A DNA stretch of 64,000 nucleotides, taken from Bondarzewia mesenterica. Lineage: Eukaryota > Basidiomycota > Agaricomycetes > Russulales > Bondarzewiaceae. Numbering within the stretch: position 1 is the first letter of the stretch; each line of letters starts with the position of its first letter. The position numbers and the translations under genes were made by a program. The notes beneath the pieces were generated by a model. That model was given only the letters and a program-made list of their open reading frames with translations. It was not told where the DNA came from and made no database searches. The DNA lies in assembly GCA_004802705.1 (NCBI GenBank), contig SGPL01000091.1, forward strand, positions 16,220 to 80,219, in the 5' to 3' direction. This document shows positions 22,664-34,226 of the stretch, piece by piece.

Positions 22664-23672
22664 TTACAGAGCGAGATAATCACGTATTTCCTCCTCAGTC
22701 AACTTCCGGAATGTGGGTTTCGGTCGCCCAGTCTCTGCTCCAACCTTACCAGCTTCCAATTCTGTGGCAGTCGGCACTGTGATGACTCCGATTTCAATTG
22801 TCTTCTCCGTCATCTGACCCTCGAAACCTTCTTTCAATGTCAGAAGGGCGGTATGTATGGCATCTTCCAGGCTGATATCGTCGTTATACCTATCGAGGGA
22901 CGGAGTAAAGAGAGTTAGAAAACCCAATGATCTACTAAGGAAGCTCAACACGAAGACCAACCGTTTCTCTAGGAAAGTCTTTGCGTTGATCATGTTCTTG
23001 CCAATAGCACTAGCTTTCCATGCCCAGAAAGATCCTGAAGGATCGACCTGATACAAAGTTGGTCCCCTGGTAATGTCCCAGCCTGCCACTAGTAGAGAGA
23101 CACCGTACGGCCGGACACCACTGTGCAAATGGATATCAGCGGGGTAACCGCGTTCTATGCAGCAAGCTCACCAACCCTGATTGTGTCGCCTGCTGCATGA
23201 CGGTAGCAATCTCCTGCGTCAATACGTGGGTCGGTGGATATTCACCATATATCTTCCAGTACGATTGTGCGCTCTTCCGAGCTTTCGCGATGAGGATTCG
23301 GAAATCTGGACCCATCCCAGAATACACAATGCCGATGTTTGGACAAATGATGGCAACTTTTTCCAGCATGGAATCGTCTATGAGGATGGAGGATGACTTC
23401 TTCTCTGTTGCGATCACAATCCCATTCGACGCTGTGCATATTTCCAATGAGTCTGTCCAACAAGGCTGGAGATACTCCAGCTGACGCACCTTTGATACCA
23501 AGGCTTGTTGTTCCCTGTGAGACCGCTGCCAATGCATGTTCGATCTGTACAAGTTTGCCGCTGGGCGAGAAGACAGTGAGGGAGTAACTGATCGAATACG
23601 AGAATAAGTGTCAGGCATCACGAGTCGGCTGACCAGTCATCACCTATACGCGCCGCCATCTGCAGTTGCCAT
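22664..23672 (-). CDS. PSMA2: 20S proteasome subunit alpha-2
   Basis: Exons 23672-23650, 23587-23490, 23431-23176, 23120-22962 and 22889-22664 give 253 residues. The N-terminus has the alpha-subunit signature [66 protein letters not shown] and [15 protein letters not shown] follow. The C-terminal part [20 protein letters not shown] is typical of alpha2 (yeast Pre8). It forms part of the outer gate ring and has no catalytic Thr. A 14-residue Thr/Val/Gly insertion near the C-terminus is longer than in animals. The gene model closes without any frameshift. Confidence 0.95.
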
Positions 23673-24103
23673 GATATCGTCCTGTAACAACTGAGAAGGG
23701 AAGGAACTGGTGCTGAAGGAGATGAGACGCGGTTGTAGTAGAGCAGAATGAACAGTGAATGAATGACGCGTAACTTGCAGGACGCGCGTCGGCCGATCCG
23801 CTTACAAATTTCTCTCTTTGGCATCCACGTTCAGCGTTCAAATATTCCAAGGTCGACGGATCATATGTACATGAGTACCATACAGTCCTTGACTAATTGA
23901 CTAATCTTAGATTCACTCAACACAGCGCTGCGAACCACTCAAGGCTGGCAGATCGAACGAAAAATACGATCAGGAGTCATGTCGCAACGATGTCACACTT
24001 CATTTCTTCGTATTGCTCGTACAAGGATGCGATACACTTAGACACATTGGAATAAAAAAAACAATGGCATAATACAACGCCGCCAGGTACCATCCCCTAG
24101 TGA
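23673..24103. other. Promoter/intergenic region of the proteasome gene
   Basis: Between the proteasome start and the 3' end of the peroxiredoxin gene. I looked for a PACE-like GGTGGCAAA element and did not find one. Confidence 0.4.
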
Positions 24104-25107
24104 TTATTTCGCGACGAGCGGCGTGATTCTGAGATAAGGCTGAAACGACCATTAATTACTTGGTCACTGCATCGTAAGCACATTTTGAATCATACCTTGT
24201 GGGTTGTCGAGTTAGGGAACAAAGTCTTCGCCTCTTCATTGGAGACGGAGGCATGGATGATCACGTCGTCCCCTTGCTTCCAGTTCACGGGGGTTGCGAT
24301 GCGGTATTTGTCAGTCAATTGGAGAGCTATAATTTTCGTGAGAAATCATGCAAAAGTTATGCATAATGAAGGACCCACAATCAACGACCCTGCGAATATT
24401 GGTCAACGCCAGATTTTACAGATGTCAGCGACACGAAACTCACCGAAGAACCTCGTCAAAATTACGACCGGTCGACGCAGGATACGAGATGGTGAGGCGG
24501 ATCGTCTTCTTAGGATCAATCACGAAGACAGTACGGATCTGAATGCACTCGTGAGAACCACATCTCAAAGAAGACCATATCTGCGCGTACAGTGAGAGGC
24601 AAGCCCTTCTTGTCGACATTGGTCGCATCTTGTTCGTCCAGCATGTCATACAATGTCGCGATCTTCCTATCCTCATCGGCAATCTGTCATACAACCCGCA
24701 ATTAGAGAAGCACATGATGGAATGAAGTGATGACAACAAACAATGGGGAACTGGACGTCGGTAGGGCCAAATTGAGAGCCCCATTCATTGATGTCTTTCA
24801 CCCACTTGTGGTGTGACTCGAGGCCATTGGCAGAGAGACCGATAACCTTCACGCCGCGTTTGGCGAAATCGGGGGCGCGACGGGCAACCTCGGCCAACTC
24901 CGTCGTGCAGACAGGAGTGAAATCGTCAGGGTGAGAGAACAAAATGGCCTAAGTTTTATAAAATGAGACGACAGTGCACAAGTTACCAGTAAGCACACAG
25001 ATACTGACCCAAGAGTCCCCAATCCATTCATGGAACTTGATAGGGCCCACGGTGGTCTGGGCTTCGAAGTCAGGAGCAATGTTACCCAAGCGGAGAGAGG
25101 GAGACAT
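24104..25107 (-). CDS. 1-Cys peroxiredoxin (Prx6 type)
   Basis: Seven exons (25107-25009, 24948-24742, 24683-24591, 24538-24444, 24389-24379, 24326-24196, 24139-24104) encode 223 residues. The peroxidatic site is [15 protein letters not shown] with Cys47, the position found in the Prx6 subfamily. [20 protein letters not shown] and NEEAKTLFP are further family marks, and the protein ends KPYLRITPL. It reduces H2O2 and lipid peroxides in the cytosol or mitochondrion. Exon 5 is only 11 nt yet restores the conserved [13 protein letters not shown]. No targeting peptide is obvious after ATG 25107; an ATG at 25273 lies in a poorly supported upstream frame. Confidence 0.95.
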
Positions 25108-25506
25108 GGTCAATATAGTTGTTTCTGTCTCGAAGGCTGAACGGAAGGTCGTTGGGAGGTATGCGCATGATGGCCATCCCTTTATAAACAGGAGAGCCGG
25201 TTCCAAGACGAGTCTGGGAAGCCGGATTGCGGATGAACTGGGCAAATGTCGATTGAAGACGGTTAGCAAACATCAGGGGAGCTTATCATGACGCCATCGC
25301 TTCCCACGATGTTTAGCGATGTACAATCGCCATTCATGAACGTCATTGCGTTCGAGCTCAAGTTTTACTGGCAACTGCAGAGCGGTCAACAGATTTTGTG
25401 GAGAGGGTTGATAAATTTTATGTTCACAGAGCCTATATCTCCAAATTGGCGATCGCATTTCATGCCGATGCCAATGCATCAACCGTCTACGAAAACGCAG
25501 CCGCAG
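25108..25506. other. Promoter/intergenic region between peroxiredoxin and SSU72
   Basis: It holds the TATA box listed above. Plus-strand ORFs (25288-25640) overlap the reverse of SSU72 coding sequence and are shadows. Confidence 0.4.
25181..25186 (-). promoter_or_regulatory. TATA box of the peroxiredoxin gene
   Basis: TATAAA on the minus strand, about 75 bp upstream of the start at 25107. Its place supports 25107 as the true start rather than the upstream ATG at 25273. Confidence 0.45.
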
Positions 25507-26632
25507 TCAATAATACGCTACGGCATGGAGAAGACTGTGAGGGTGTTTGTCTTGCTGAGATTGCAAGATCTTATCCATGTCTTCATCTATATCTTCTGAG
25601 GCTTCGATCTGTCCCAATCACATATACGTACATCAGTTGAGGAACACGTACAAAAGGGCGCGTCACATTACCGCTGCAGCCAAGTCAAGAATCGCCTTTC
25701 CTGCTATAAGAGCCTCCTCGTGATTATCCTTAATTTCCACATTTATGACATGTACCACGCAATTCAACTCTCCTCCTCGAGTCATCAAATCTGCATCAAG
25801 TGAGCACAGTTAGAGTATACGCGACGGAATGGAAACGCACCATCGCAGACGACGTCGAAACATCGCTCTTCACACGTTATAACTATGTCCGCAACCGCCT
25901 TGCTTTCCTGCCAACGTTCAGGGGCAAGCTTGATTTTCCTATTGCGATCTAGCATTTGTAGGAGCCCGTTAGCAGTGTACCTATGTTGTGTTTATAAGAT
26001 CAGGTAGATATGCCGAAGAACTCAACATCTCACAATCGAGGATCCTTCGAATGTAATTCTTCGTAGATGTCATTGTACGGTGTACCGAATGGGTATATGT
26101 TGGGCTTGTCTATGGATGGACCCGGGAGGCGAACAGCCGAGCCAGTCCCAGATGAAATAACGCGATGTCCTGCCTTCCTGCGAGAATCATTGGACCAAAA
26201 ATCATGATATTCGATTGCACAGTTGACTAACAATAGTACAAAATGGCCTTCCATAGATCGATTCTGCGCGATTGTCAGTCGCAAGCTACCCAGATTCCAA
26301 GAAATTAGACTCACTTGATTACTAGCACAGACAACACAAAATAATGGCCTTGGCTTATATGTTGGTGGACCTACGTCGTGATTGGTTGCCTGGGGCGTCG
26401 CCGCTTGCTCTGGCTGGGGAGTAATTTGCTGAGATGCTGATGCCACCGCTTGCGCAAACGGTTGAGGTGGGGTCGGTGTTTGATGTACAGACGGTGTGCT
26501 GGTACTTCTGTAATTTGCATTTGAAGAGGAGGAAGGGTATGACGGTGATGCCTGCGCGCTTGAATGGGATTGCTGCAGGCGGGGGTCTGAGTGGCGAGCG
26601 AGACGAGGATCACGAGCTCTTCGGGGATCCAT
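25507..26632 (-). CDS. SSU72: RNA polymerase II CTD phosphatase Ssu72
   Basis: Exons 26632-26315, 26263-26232, 26177-26034, 25980-25841, 25790-25672 and 25608-25507 give 284 residues. Ssu72 dephosphorylates Ser5 of the Pol II C-terminal repeat and belongs to the cleavage/polyadenylation machinery. The phosphatase loop is [16 protein letters not shown], a CX5R motif with Cys102 and Arg108, split by an intron. Downstream are [12 protein letters not shown], the core FDVVCDDL, and [16 protein letters not shown]. The family core is about 195 residues; here a Pro/Gln/Ser-rich N-terminal extension of about 95 residues is added. The start is the ATG of MDPRRARD; an earlier exon cannot be excluded because a splice acceptor-like TAG lies just upstream. 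Confidence 0.95.
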
Positions 26633-27301
26633 CGAGGGCCTACAAACAATGAAATGGTTTGCAGTCAGACTCATCGCAAATCACCATAGAGTTGAAGTCC
26701 GTGAAAAAGCCTCAGCAGTATCTAGAACATTTACTAGTCTTCCTCTCGACCCAGCTGAAGATATATGAGGTCGATTGAGATTCCACTCTGAATCATCATT
26801 GGCTTATTCCAGAGCGCATTCATATATGATAGGAAAGTTACCTGGGATCTTTTTCAAGAGATTGGTTATCTGTGCAGAGGGTGTGCGTCTCCAAAATAAA
26901 TAGCCCAATTTCGTCTCGGATGTCACTGAAGACAAGTGTGACAGATTACGTGTCCTCAGCGTCACGGCGACTCGCAGCCCTCCCAGCCGACACCGTTCAC
27001 TGCCAACCCGTTTACTCAGTTACTGGTGTATGGACCAGGTATTTCTCACACATCGACCTTTCTCAAGCTTATCGCAACTGAATGCAGTTTTGAGGTAGGA
27101 ACCAGGGAATCTTGCTAACTTGCTATCCTAATCGTTGTCCAGGTCAAGTTGTCCACTAGGCGCGCTGTGACGGGTTTGACCAGAATCTGGTTTGAGCCTG
27201 CGTGGTTTGGACAGTTTAATAGCCTAATTCCATAGACACCAGCTGAGGTAGGTTGTGGGCTATCGGAAGACCTGCGTTGCTAAATTTCCTGACGTCGCAG
27301 G
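26633..27301. other. Divergent promoter region
   Basis: About 670 bp separate the SSU72 start (minus) and the F-box start (plus). ORFs 26434-26652 and 26872-27081 are not protein-like. No clear TATA box. Confidence 0.4.
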
Positions 27302-28777
27302 ATGTCGTTCGATAGATATCACCTCTCTCGAGAGGATATACTCGAAGTTCACAAACAGATCCATGAACATGAGCAAGCGATTGCATCTGTGGATGCAAAG
27401 TTAGAGGAGCTGATGAAGGAAGCCCATCGACTGCGCATAACTAAATCTCGTTACCAAGACCTCGTCTCCAAGCGCAAAGGCATCATCACCCTGGCCCGCC
27501 TTGCTCCCGACGAAGTCCTTGCACAGATCTTCGAGCACTGTGTAGCAGAAGGTTGGGCCCGAGCTCCCCTCGCTGTCTCTCAAGTTTGTGCCAAGTGGAG
27601 AAGAGCCGCTTTGACCCCTAGGGTGTGGTCTCACATTCTTCTCACCAGCGACAGCCTAGATCCCGTCGGGAGGACTCGTTTCTGGCTATCAAGGGCAGCC
27701 CAATCACCGCTATACATCACAATTGATGTCGCAGCGGTAGACCCACACCTTCTTAGCGCTATGGACCTACTCTTGGACAACTTGTCTCGCTGGCGGAGCC
27801 TTACTTTAAATGCCAGATTCGTGCAGCAGGCTCGCGACATAGTATTCCGATGCACTCGCAGTGCACCCAATCTGCGTGAAATCAGCATATTCACGGTCGC
27901 GACGGCGTTTCTTTCTGACGAAGAGCCCGAGGAGCTTTTAGGTCTCGGACAGGCTTTCCAGAATGCACCTTGCCTTCGTGGACTCAACGTAACCTGTAAC
28001 ATTCTTCCATCTTCTCTTCCTAGTCAAATATCCGACCTGGATGTGACACTCGTTCCATTCCCGTTTGGACCTTTGACTGTCACAACTCTTCTCGGGCTCT
28101 TAGCAAATTTGCCTCGCCTTCGGCGCCTTACTCTGACCGTTTCTATTGCATTCTCCGGAGTCATCACCGTGCCCAACGACGGAACAACTGAAACCCCTCT
28201 GACACATCTGGAGTCTCTGACAATCAATAGCTTCCCCGACTTCAATGAAATACTCCGTCATCTTCGAACCCCGATCCTTCGCCGTCTATATATACGATCA
28301 TCGGAGCCACCCCTCAATTACCCTCATGAAGAAACAGGCACGTCGCTGTGCCATTTTATCGACAACTGTTCTCCTCCCTTAGAGTTGCTGGAACTGCACG
28401 ACATCGACCTTCCCCAGGATCACTTCATCCGTTGCTTCTTGGGACTACCCACGCTACAGGAGCTTCGTTTGCACGAGACGGAGATCTCAAACCAGGTGCT
28501 CGCCATGCTGAACGGCCCAGCGGGTGCTTGCCCGCAGTTAAGAAGCCTTGATCTTCGATGGTGCGAGCAGCTGTCCGGCAAGGCTCTCGTCAACATGGTA
28601 TCATCTCGAAACGCAGAACTCGATTCTGTTCACGGGGAAACTCATTCTCACCGCATTGATGAGATCACAGTCGTCAATTGCGCCTTGGTGGAGGAGCGCG
28701 ATGTCTTGGACCTCGCGAGAGCAACAGTCTGCAGTGTCATTGCACGCAACCCTGAAGATCATTGTCGTAAGCCATAA
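27302..28777 (+). CDS. F-box protein with leucine-rich C-terminus
   Basis: An intronless 491-residue protein, unusual in this intron-rich window but normal for the expanded Agaricomycete F-box family. Residues 13-58 form a charged helix, probably a coiled coil (HEHEQAIASVDAKLEELMKE). The F-box-like segment follows (about 62-108): LARLAPDEVLAQIFEHC, then AVSQVCAKWRRAALTPRVW. The rest has irregular leucine-rich repeats (LRRLTLTV, THLESLTIN, TLQELRLHETEI, QLRSLDLRWCEQL). Such proteins act as substrate adaptors of SCF ubiquitin ligases. The substrate is unknown. Confidence 0.9.
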   Translation: MSFDRYHLSREDILEVHKQIHEHEQAIASVDAKLEELMKEAHRLRITKSRYQDLVSKRKGIITLARLAPDEVLAQIFEHCVAEGWARAPLAVSQVCAKWRRAALTPRVWSHILLTSDSLDPVGRTRFWLSRAAQSPLYITIDVAAVDPHLLSAMDLLLDNLSRWRSLTLNARFVQQARDIVFRCTRSAPNLREISIFTVATAFLSDEEPEELLGLGQAFQNAPCLRGLNVTCNILPSSLPSQISDLDVTLVPFPFGPLTVTTLLGLLANLPRLRRLTLTVSIAFSGVITVPNDGTTETPLTHLESLTINSFPDFNEILRHLRTPILRRLYIRSSEPPLNYPHEETGTSLCHFIDNCSPPLELLELHDIDLPQDHFIRCFLGLPTLQELRLHETEISNQVLAMLNGPAGACPQLRSLDLRWCEQLSGKALVNMVSSRNAELDSVHGETHSHRIDEITVVNCALVEERDVLDLARATVCSVIARNPEDHCRKP

Positions 28778-29155
28778 TCTCTAGAACACTCCTCGCGTAC
28801 TGTGATCTGCTCACATCGAGATTTTAGATTCTCGAGGCTGTTGCAATAACGTTCGGTATCGACAACGTTTGCGGTTAAGACACATGAAAGATTTCGAGTC
28901 AATGGATAAGAAAGGAATGTGTCTCATCCTTGACTAGTTTCGAACACACTCATACTGCACAATCGGTACTTATCTGCTTGTTATACGCTAGTGATCGCGA
29001 CACTGTCATCATCTGGAATATATAAAGTGTACAGTGTTAAGATCCAAATTTACACTGTCAAGATAATGCTTTATTGATCTACGATCAAGTCTAATACATG
29101 TATGTAGGTCGTACATCAGTAGCGTCTGATACAAATTACAGGATGCCTGCGTATA
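28778..29155. other. Convergent intergenic region, nothing supported
   Basis: AT-rich spacer between the 3' ends of the F-box and Tvp38 genes. A few short inverted words (ACAGTGT/ACACTGT near 29030-29060) may help 3' end formation. Confidence 0.35.
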
Positions 29156-30387
29156 TTAGCCACTGCTCTCTAGATCTCGAAGTGAATCAGAAGAAAGATT
29201 GTCCAATAACGGTGCACCTTCATCTGCTTCTTCGATTGCCTCCTCGACTAGTTCGTCTATCTCAGGCGATATTCCTTTCAGTTGCTTCTGCATAAGAGTA
29301 TACACGATCCTAAAGAAGCAAGCATTTCATGCTGACAGATCTCAAGTGACGATGGACATGACCTACCAACTGGCGGTGATGCTCATGATGATTCCCCCAG
29401 CAATGAGGCAGCCGTTGATAATCTTTGTTTCTAAATGCAAGATGTAGACCCAGTTTAATAGAGACCGAAGCACTTACGTGTATCCATCTGGTCGCGTTGT
29501 TTGCCGTCAGACAAAGCGGCCATACGAGACCCAATAAAGACGTAAAGGAGGAATCTTGGAAAAGTGCAGATCGTAGCTATAATGAACTGCCAAGCAGAGA
29601 CTGCTTGGATAGACTAGCGTCGGTAGTAAGGAGAGCAGGCCATTTGAGCAAAACAGAACGCTCACCGCAAAGAGAGTGTTCGAGTATACCCAAGGAGGAA
29701 AGGACGAGACTCGGATGAGAATGATGAGTGGAAGTCCCTTGGCATTCTAATCAAACCTCGTCAGGCTGTGCGATAGAAAAAGACTGCAAAAACAAACGAT
29801 GACTGCTTCAAGTGCCTGCCATTTGTCGTTGGTCGATGACCAAGCATGGAGTCGTTTACCGAAGAGGAATCGCAAGACCAGAAACACAACGGTGGACCCG
29901 ATGAGGGACGCGCACGCTGCGAGTGAGAAGCCTTTGATGCCATAGGCAAAGCCGCATACGTGTAGCATCGTTGTGTGACCAACCATTGGGGGAAAAGAAA
30001 TGGCCACTGGGTATACCAGCAAGCATGAATACCCCCCTGAGAAGAAATAGACATGGACAGACCGATGATTCCACCCAGAAAAATCCAACCGAAAGGTAAA
30101 TGGCTGAATTTCTGAGCTATATCGTAGAGAAACTGTGCAATACGGCCTGGGCTCATGATTATGATGAAAAGAGCAAGGCTGATGTAGAACAGGATAAGGA
30201 AGCAGACAAGAAGCTGTAGTAGATCCCGGCCAATGATCAGTTGACAGAGAACAGATGAATTAATGATACATTTGTGTAGACGCACCTTCGCGAAGAGATG
30301 CAGATGTTGAAATCGACGGAAGGCAAGCTTAATGTAGTAGTGGATTGTGAAAGAAAGCCATGACAAGTGTCTCCTGTCCTCTGTCAT
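29156..30387 (-). CDS. TVP38: Tvp38/DedA-type Golgi membrane protein
   Basis: Seven exons (30387-30286, 30213-30063, 30006-29798, 29746-29666, 29613-29478, 29430-29367, 29309-29156) encode 298 residues. Hydrophobic helices include LLVCFLILFYISLALFIIIM, GWIFLGGIIVAISF, a helix after FAYGIKGFSLAACA and a late one (CLIAGGIIMSITASWIVYTL). The VTT-domain marks are SFPPMVGHTTMLHVCGFAYG and, after the re-entrant part, RVSSFPPWVYSNTLF. Fungal Tvp38 is a Golgi vesicle protein and the domain has scramblase-related functions in other eukaryotes. The C-terminal tail is acidic. It is divergent from the next gene, with 220 bp between starts. Confidence 0.85.
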
Positions 30388-30477
30388 CTTGAAGATTCGG
30401 CTTGCTTGTGGTCAAAGACGAGAGTAGTAGAGAGTGAAAGGTGCTGACCGACAATGTCATACAATGCATACAGTATC

Positions 30478-30495
30478 ATATCAGATAAGATAATT
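30478..30495. promoter_or_regulatory. Tandem GATA motifs
   Basis: TCAGATAAGATAATT holds two overlapping GATA cores between the divergent TVP38 and LOA1-like starts. GATA factors of the AreA/Nit2 type bind such sites in fungi. Occurrence by chance is possible. Confidence 0.3.
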
Positions 30496-30606
30496 ACATA
30501 CGTACATACCGCTACATACCGCCCGGCAAAATGCCCTGACGGGCCGTGCAAGCTTCGTCACCGTCACGGTAGGTCACGGTGCTCGAAAGCCAGTTCAGTA
30601 AACCTG

Positions 30607-32131
30607 ATGGAAAAGTATTCCGCTTTTCGAGTAAGTTTGTCCTTTGAAGTTTCTGTGAGTTGGCATTCAAGTGTGACGTCTTTGTTTTTCAGGATCCTGG
30701 CACAGGAATACAGGTTAGCGCCCCGACTCCCCGTCCTCCACGCAGACAGTGCTAAATCGCTGATGCCCTTCATAGCCGTTCCTTACACCCGTTCCACCGT
30801 CGGGTTCTAATGTTCTTGCGAAACTTGCTCTCCCATTAGGATTCGTGTTAGGCATATTTCGGACTGCGATTATCCTCATCCTTGCATTTCTGCATACTGT
30901 GCTTGTGCAAGGCATATGTTTCGTTCTTGTAAGTCTGCATCAATAGTAGGCCTCTCTGCGTCTTTGGGAGTGTTAACGAACGACGGACTTCATTATCAGC
31001 TTCCTATCCCTGCTGTACACCGTTCCGTGACGTATGTCATAACAGCTGTAGTATGCCGTTCTGCTCTTTTTCTTTTGGGACTGTTCTGGATACCGGTGGA
31101 AAATGTGACACGAAAACGAGGGTGCGCCGTAAAGATAGGATACGGTTCTTTTTCACTTAACTCTCTGGTCACAGGCGAGTTGGAAAGAATGAGGAAAGCT
31201 GGAGTCCGAAAGCTGGAGATCTCATTGTGTCGAACTGGGTTTCATGGATTGAGATTCTATGGTTAGCGTTTCGGTGCGCTTTCTCAAAAGCTTTTTCTCC
31301 TCTGCTTCGTCCCGAGCTCACACATCATTCACCGTCAGATTTAATCCTGTTTTTGTCCTACCCGTCAGCTCATCTGAGACTACGCCTTCCGTTGTCAGAG
31401 CATCTACTCCGACCACCAGCACGCCAGGTCGGCGGATGGGTACAGGCTCAGCAGCAATCTCAGCGCCTTCCACTAGATCTTCTAGCACACCTATATCTAT
31501 AATTGGGTTTCGTCAAGTATCGTTGCTCTCTATACTCCGTTCTACTGGCGAAGTTCCGCTATTCAATGCGATCCTAGACGACACCAAAGGCAACAGCCTC
31601 GAAGAGATCCGTAAGACCGCAAGCAGGCCAGTCGTAGTATTCCCGGAATGCACGACTAGCAACGGCCGTGGTTTGCTCAGATTTGCAGAACTATTCTCAG
31701 GCCGAGATGTTCCTACCGGAGGATGCAAGGTGTTCGTGATGTGCATTAGGTCTGTCACCAAGTTAGCCGCCACTAGACTTGTATTTCACTGATATGGGCT
31801 CATGTACTGTACAGATACGATCCACCGAGCGCATTCTCTCCCACTCTGACGCACTCGATACCCACGTTGCTTAATCCTGTTCCTCACCTTTTCACATTGA
31901 CCACGGCCTTGAAGCCCTTGACGGCATCCATCCGTTTATTGGCGCCTTCGGAATCGCCAAGTTACCCCACCTTTCTCGTCAACGAGGTCGTATCCGGCAA
32001 CATCGGTTGCGATGTGCTTTGGACCACTTGTGGAGAACTTATCATGCAGATGGGGAAGCTGAAAAAAAATAGGGATGGGATGGGAAGACAAGGCCGCGTT
32101 CTTCGCCTTCTATCGCGAAAAGAGGAAGTAG
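30607..32131 (+). CDS. Loa1/Vps66-like lysophospholipid acyltransferase
   Basis: Exons 30607-30630, 30693-30713, 30776-30928, 31000-31121, 31175-31273, 31339-31749 and 31815-32131 give about 381 residues. Membrane segments lie near 35-65 and 70-100. The acyltransferase core is seen as DLIVSNWVSWIEILWLA (in place of the classical NHxSxxD), RSTGEVPLFNAILDD, and the acceptor-type motif RPVVVFPECTTSNGRGLLRF. This pattern matches fungal Loa1/Vps66, which acylate lysophosphatidic acid in the ER and on lipid droplets. The usual His of HX4D is Trp here, as far as I recall not unusual in this subfamily. An A8 run at 32062-32069 shifts the last residues; A7 restores KLKKIGMGWEDKAAFFAFYR. It is probably a base-calling error. 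Confidence 0.8.
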
Positions 32132-32436
32132 GAGATATCTGTGGCCGGATATCTCGCGGCCTTGTATGCTGCCTATGACTTTCGGCCTACCTGAATGGTC
32201 GCCGTAATTTTGCAATCTGTCTCAACCCCAGGCATNACCCTCAAATGCCATGATGAAACACTCAACCTGTTCGGATAGCAGAAACAGAATTGGATAGCGC
32301 TCATAACCCGACCCGACTGTCAGCNTGGTACCTTNNACTTCTATGCGACTCGGACCGAGTCCGATCCTCATTCTAAAGCTTCGCCTTATTACCCTGAAGA
32401 AAAAAGATGATCAATAAGATCTGCCAACGATGATCT
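32132..32436. other. Convergent intergenic region with N calls
   Basis: About 300 bp between two gene ends. The first single-N calls of the window appear at about 32236. Nothing else seen. Confidence 0.4.
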
Positions 32437-34226
32437 TATGNANGCTGTCGAACCTTTGACATTTCCTTGAGTGCGNTTCTGAGATCGTTCTTCAGATCCT
32501 GTTTCGAGCANTCAGCGCCGCAGCGAAGAATTTAATAACGGGAGCGACGTACTGCTAGATCTTCGACTCCGACACTGACGCGTACCAAACGTGGATCGGC
32601 GCCAGGGTCGGATTGTACACGTTGCTCAATCAAGGACTCGACNCCCCCAAGGCTCGTTGCCGGCTGCGACCGACATACGAGGTAAGATCTCATTACCNAC
32701 AAATGGAAGTTGTTGTCTTACAATGAAAAATTTAAGCGCATGCGGCAAAAACGCTGCATCTTCCGAATTTCCGAGCTATATTTCTCCGTCAGCTCCCGCA
32801 TTACACCAGCCAATCCTATAGTGCCCATGTCAAACGTACCAGCATAGCAAAGGTGGCATTGTAACCTCCCTCCAACTGCTGCTTGGGAAAAAACCCGCGC
32901 TCGTCCTNACCCTGTAAGGAAGAATGCCAGACCTTTTCTATCAGTCCTCCAGGGACGCCGTCATACNANTGGCCCNTCGGAGTCAAAGCAATGCTNTTCA
33001 ACCATTGCGCCAAGGCTGTTGCAGTAGCAGACTGTCGAGGCACACGGAGGTGCAGTGTACGAAGAGATCGAAGGAGGAGCCAAGATTCTAGGGATCCCAT
33101 CATGTTTCCCTGCGCTACACGTCCTCCGTGAAGCTANAAAAAAAGAAGGTAAAAAGGGCAGGGTAGTGCATCGAGCAGTTTATTTACCTTGCCCCATTCN
33201 TCCAAGGTCTTGACAATAAGGACACCACAGAGGAGATCAGAGTGACCGCCAAAATACTTGGTGCCTGGTTGAGATGACAGAATAACGATCCGCGAGACAT
33301 CGGAAGAAGGTGTGATCAGGCTACGTACCGCTNTGCATAACNACATCAGCCCCCCACTTGAATGGGTATTGTAGTGGAGGAGGGGCAAAAGTGGAGTCGA
33401 CNATTAAACTCCCACCGACGGCATGAATCTGCGTTCAAAATGAGCTCGCTGAACAGCTCAACAATTGACTAATAACAGCCCTCACCTTGTCCGCGTAATA
33501 TTTGATGTCCCTGCAAATGTGACGCGGATATATAGTTGAAGTTGGGATTAACGTCTGCAATTGAGTCAGTGCAGTANGACCAACCTCGCCTCGCCAGTAG
33601 GATTGAGAGGGGTCTCCAGCCAACAAATGTCACCCGCTTTGAAATCGTCNTCTATGCCGATGACTTCCAAAGCCCTGCCCTTTGAAAAGGTTTCTATTCC
33701 CAAATGAACACCGTGGTATCCACCAGTAATGGCAACACGTTTAGGTTGAAGGTGCACTAATGCCTGAAAATAGGATTTGTATTTATTCTTACCAATCGCC
33801 AGATAGNANNTCTGTGNGACTCACAGCATATGCAGCAGCCAAACCGGAGCTATATGTGAGCGCATATCCATTCTGAAACTTTGTTAGACTGGCATTGCCT
33901 TTGCTGATACTAGAGAAAAACACAAACGTTGATTTTACTCAGGACTCTTTCGGCCCGCGTGCTTACATTCTGTGTATAGCGGGAGTAGATGTGCCTANTG
34001 GGGTTCCTGAGGAACTCCGCCGTATACTCGATGTTNTCGGGAANTTTTGGCTGTCGAAAAGCTAAGAGGTTTCAAAAATTGCCTGTGCGGGAGGCGAGAA
34101 ATGATCCTACTCACTTGTGGTCACAGATATAGAAGGAACGACTTCTGGACCATGAAACTCATCGTCTGCATGCACCAGATCAGTTCCCGTGAGGGCAGAA
34201 TTGTCGTCATAGTCCTCGGGAGCCAT
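32437..34226 (-). CDS. Cys/Met metabolism PLP-dependent enzyme (trans-sulfuration)
   Basis: Eleven exons (34226-34115, 34061-33928, 33872-33825, 33763-33585, 33510-33486, 33428-33329, 33264-33188, 33133-32840, 32775-32722, 32663-32553, about 32498-32437) give about 398 residues despite several N. Family marks are RHIYSRYTQN, TYSSGLAAAYA, WLETPLNPTGE, VDSTFAPPPLQ, the PLP-binding HSGTKYFGGHSDLLCG with Lys near 202, and PATSLGGVESLIEQR. Enzymes of this fold make or break cystathionine and related thioethers in Met/Cys metabolism. Sequence alone does not separate gamma-synthase, gamma-lyase and beta-lyase. The last codons are uncertain because of N. Confidence 0.85.
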
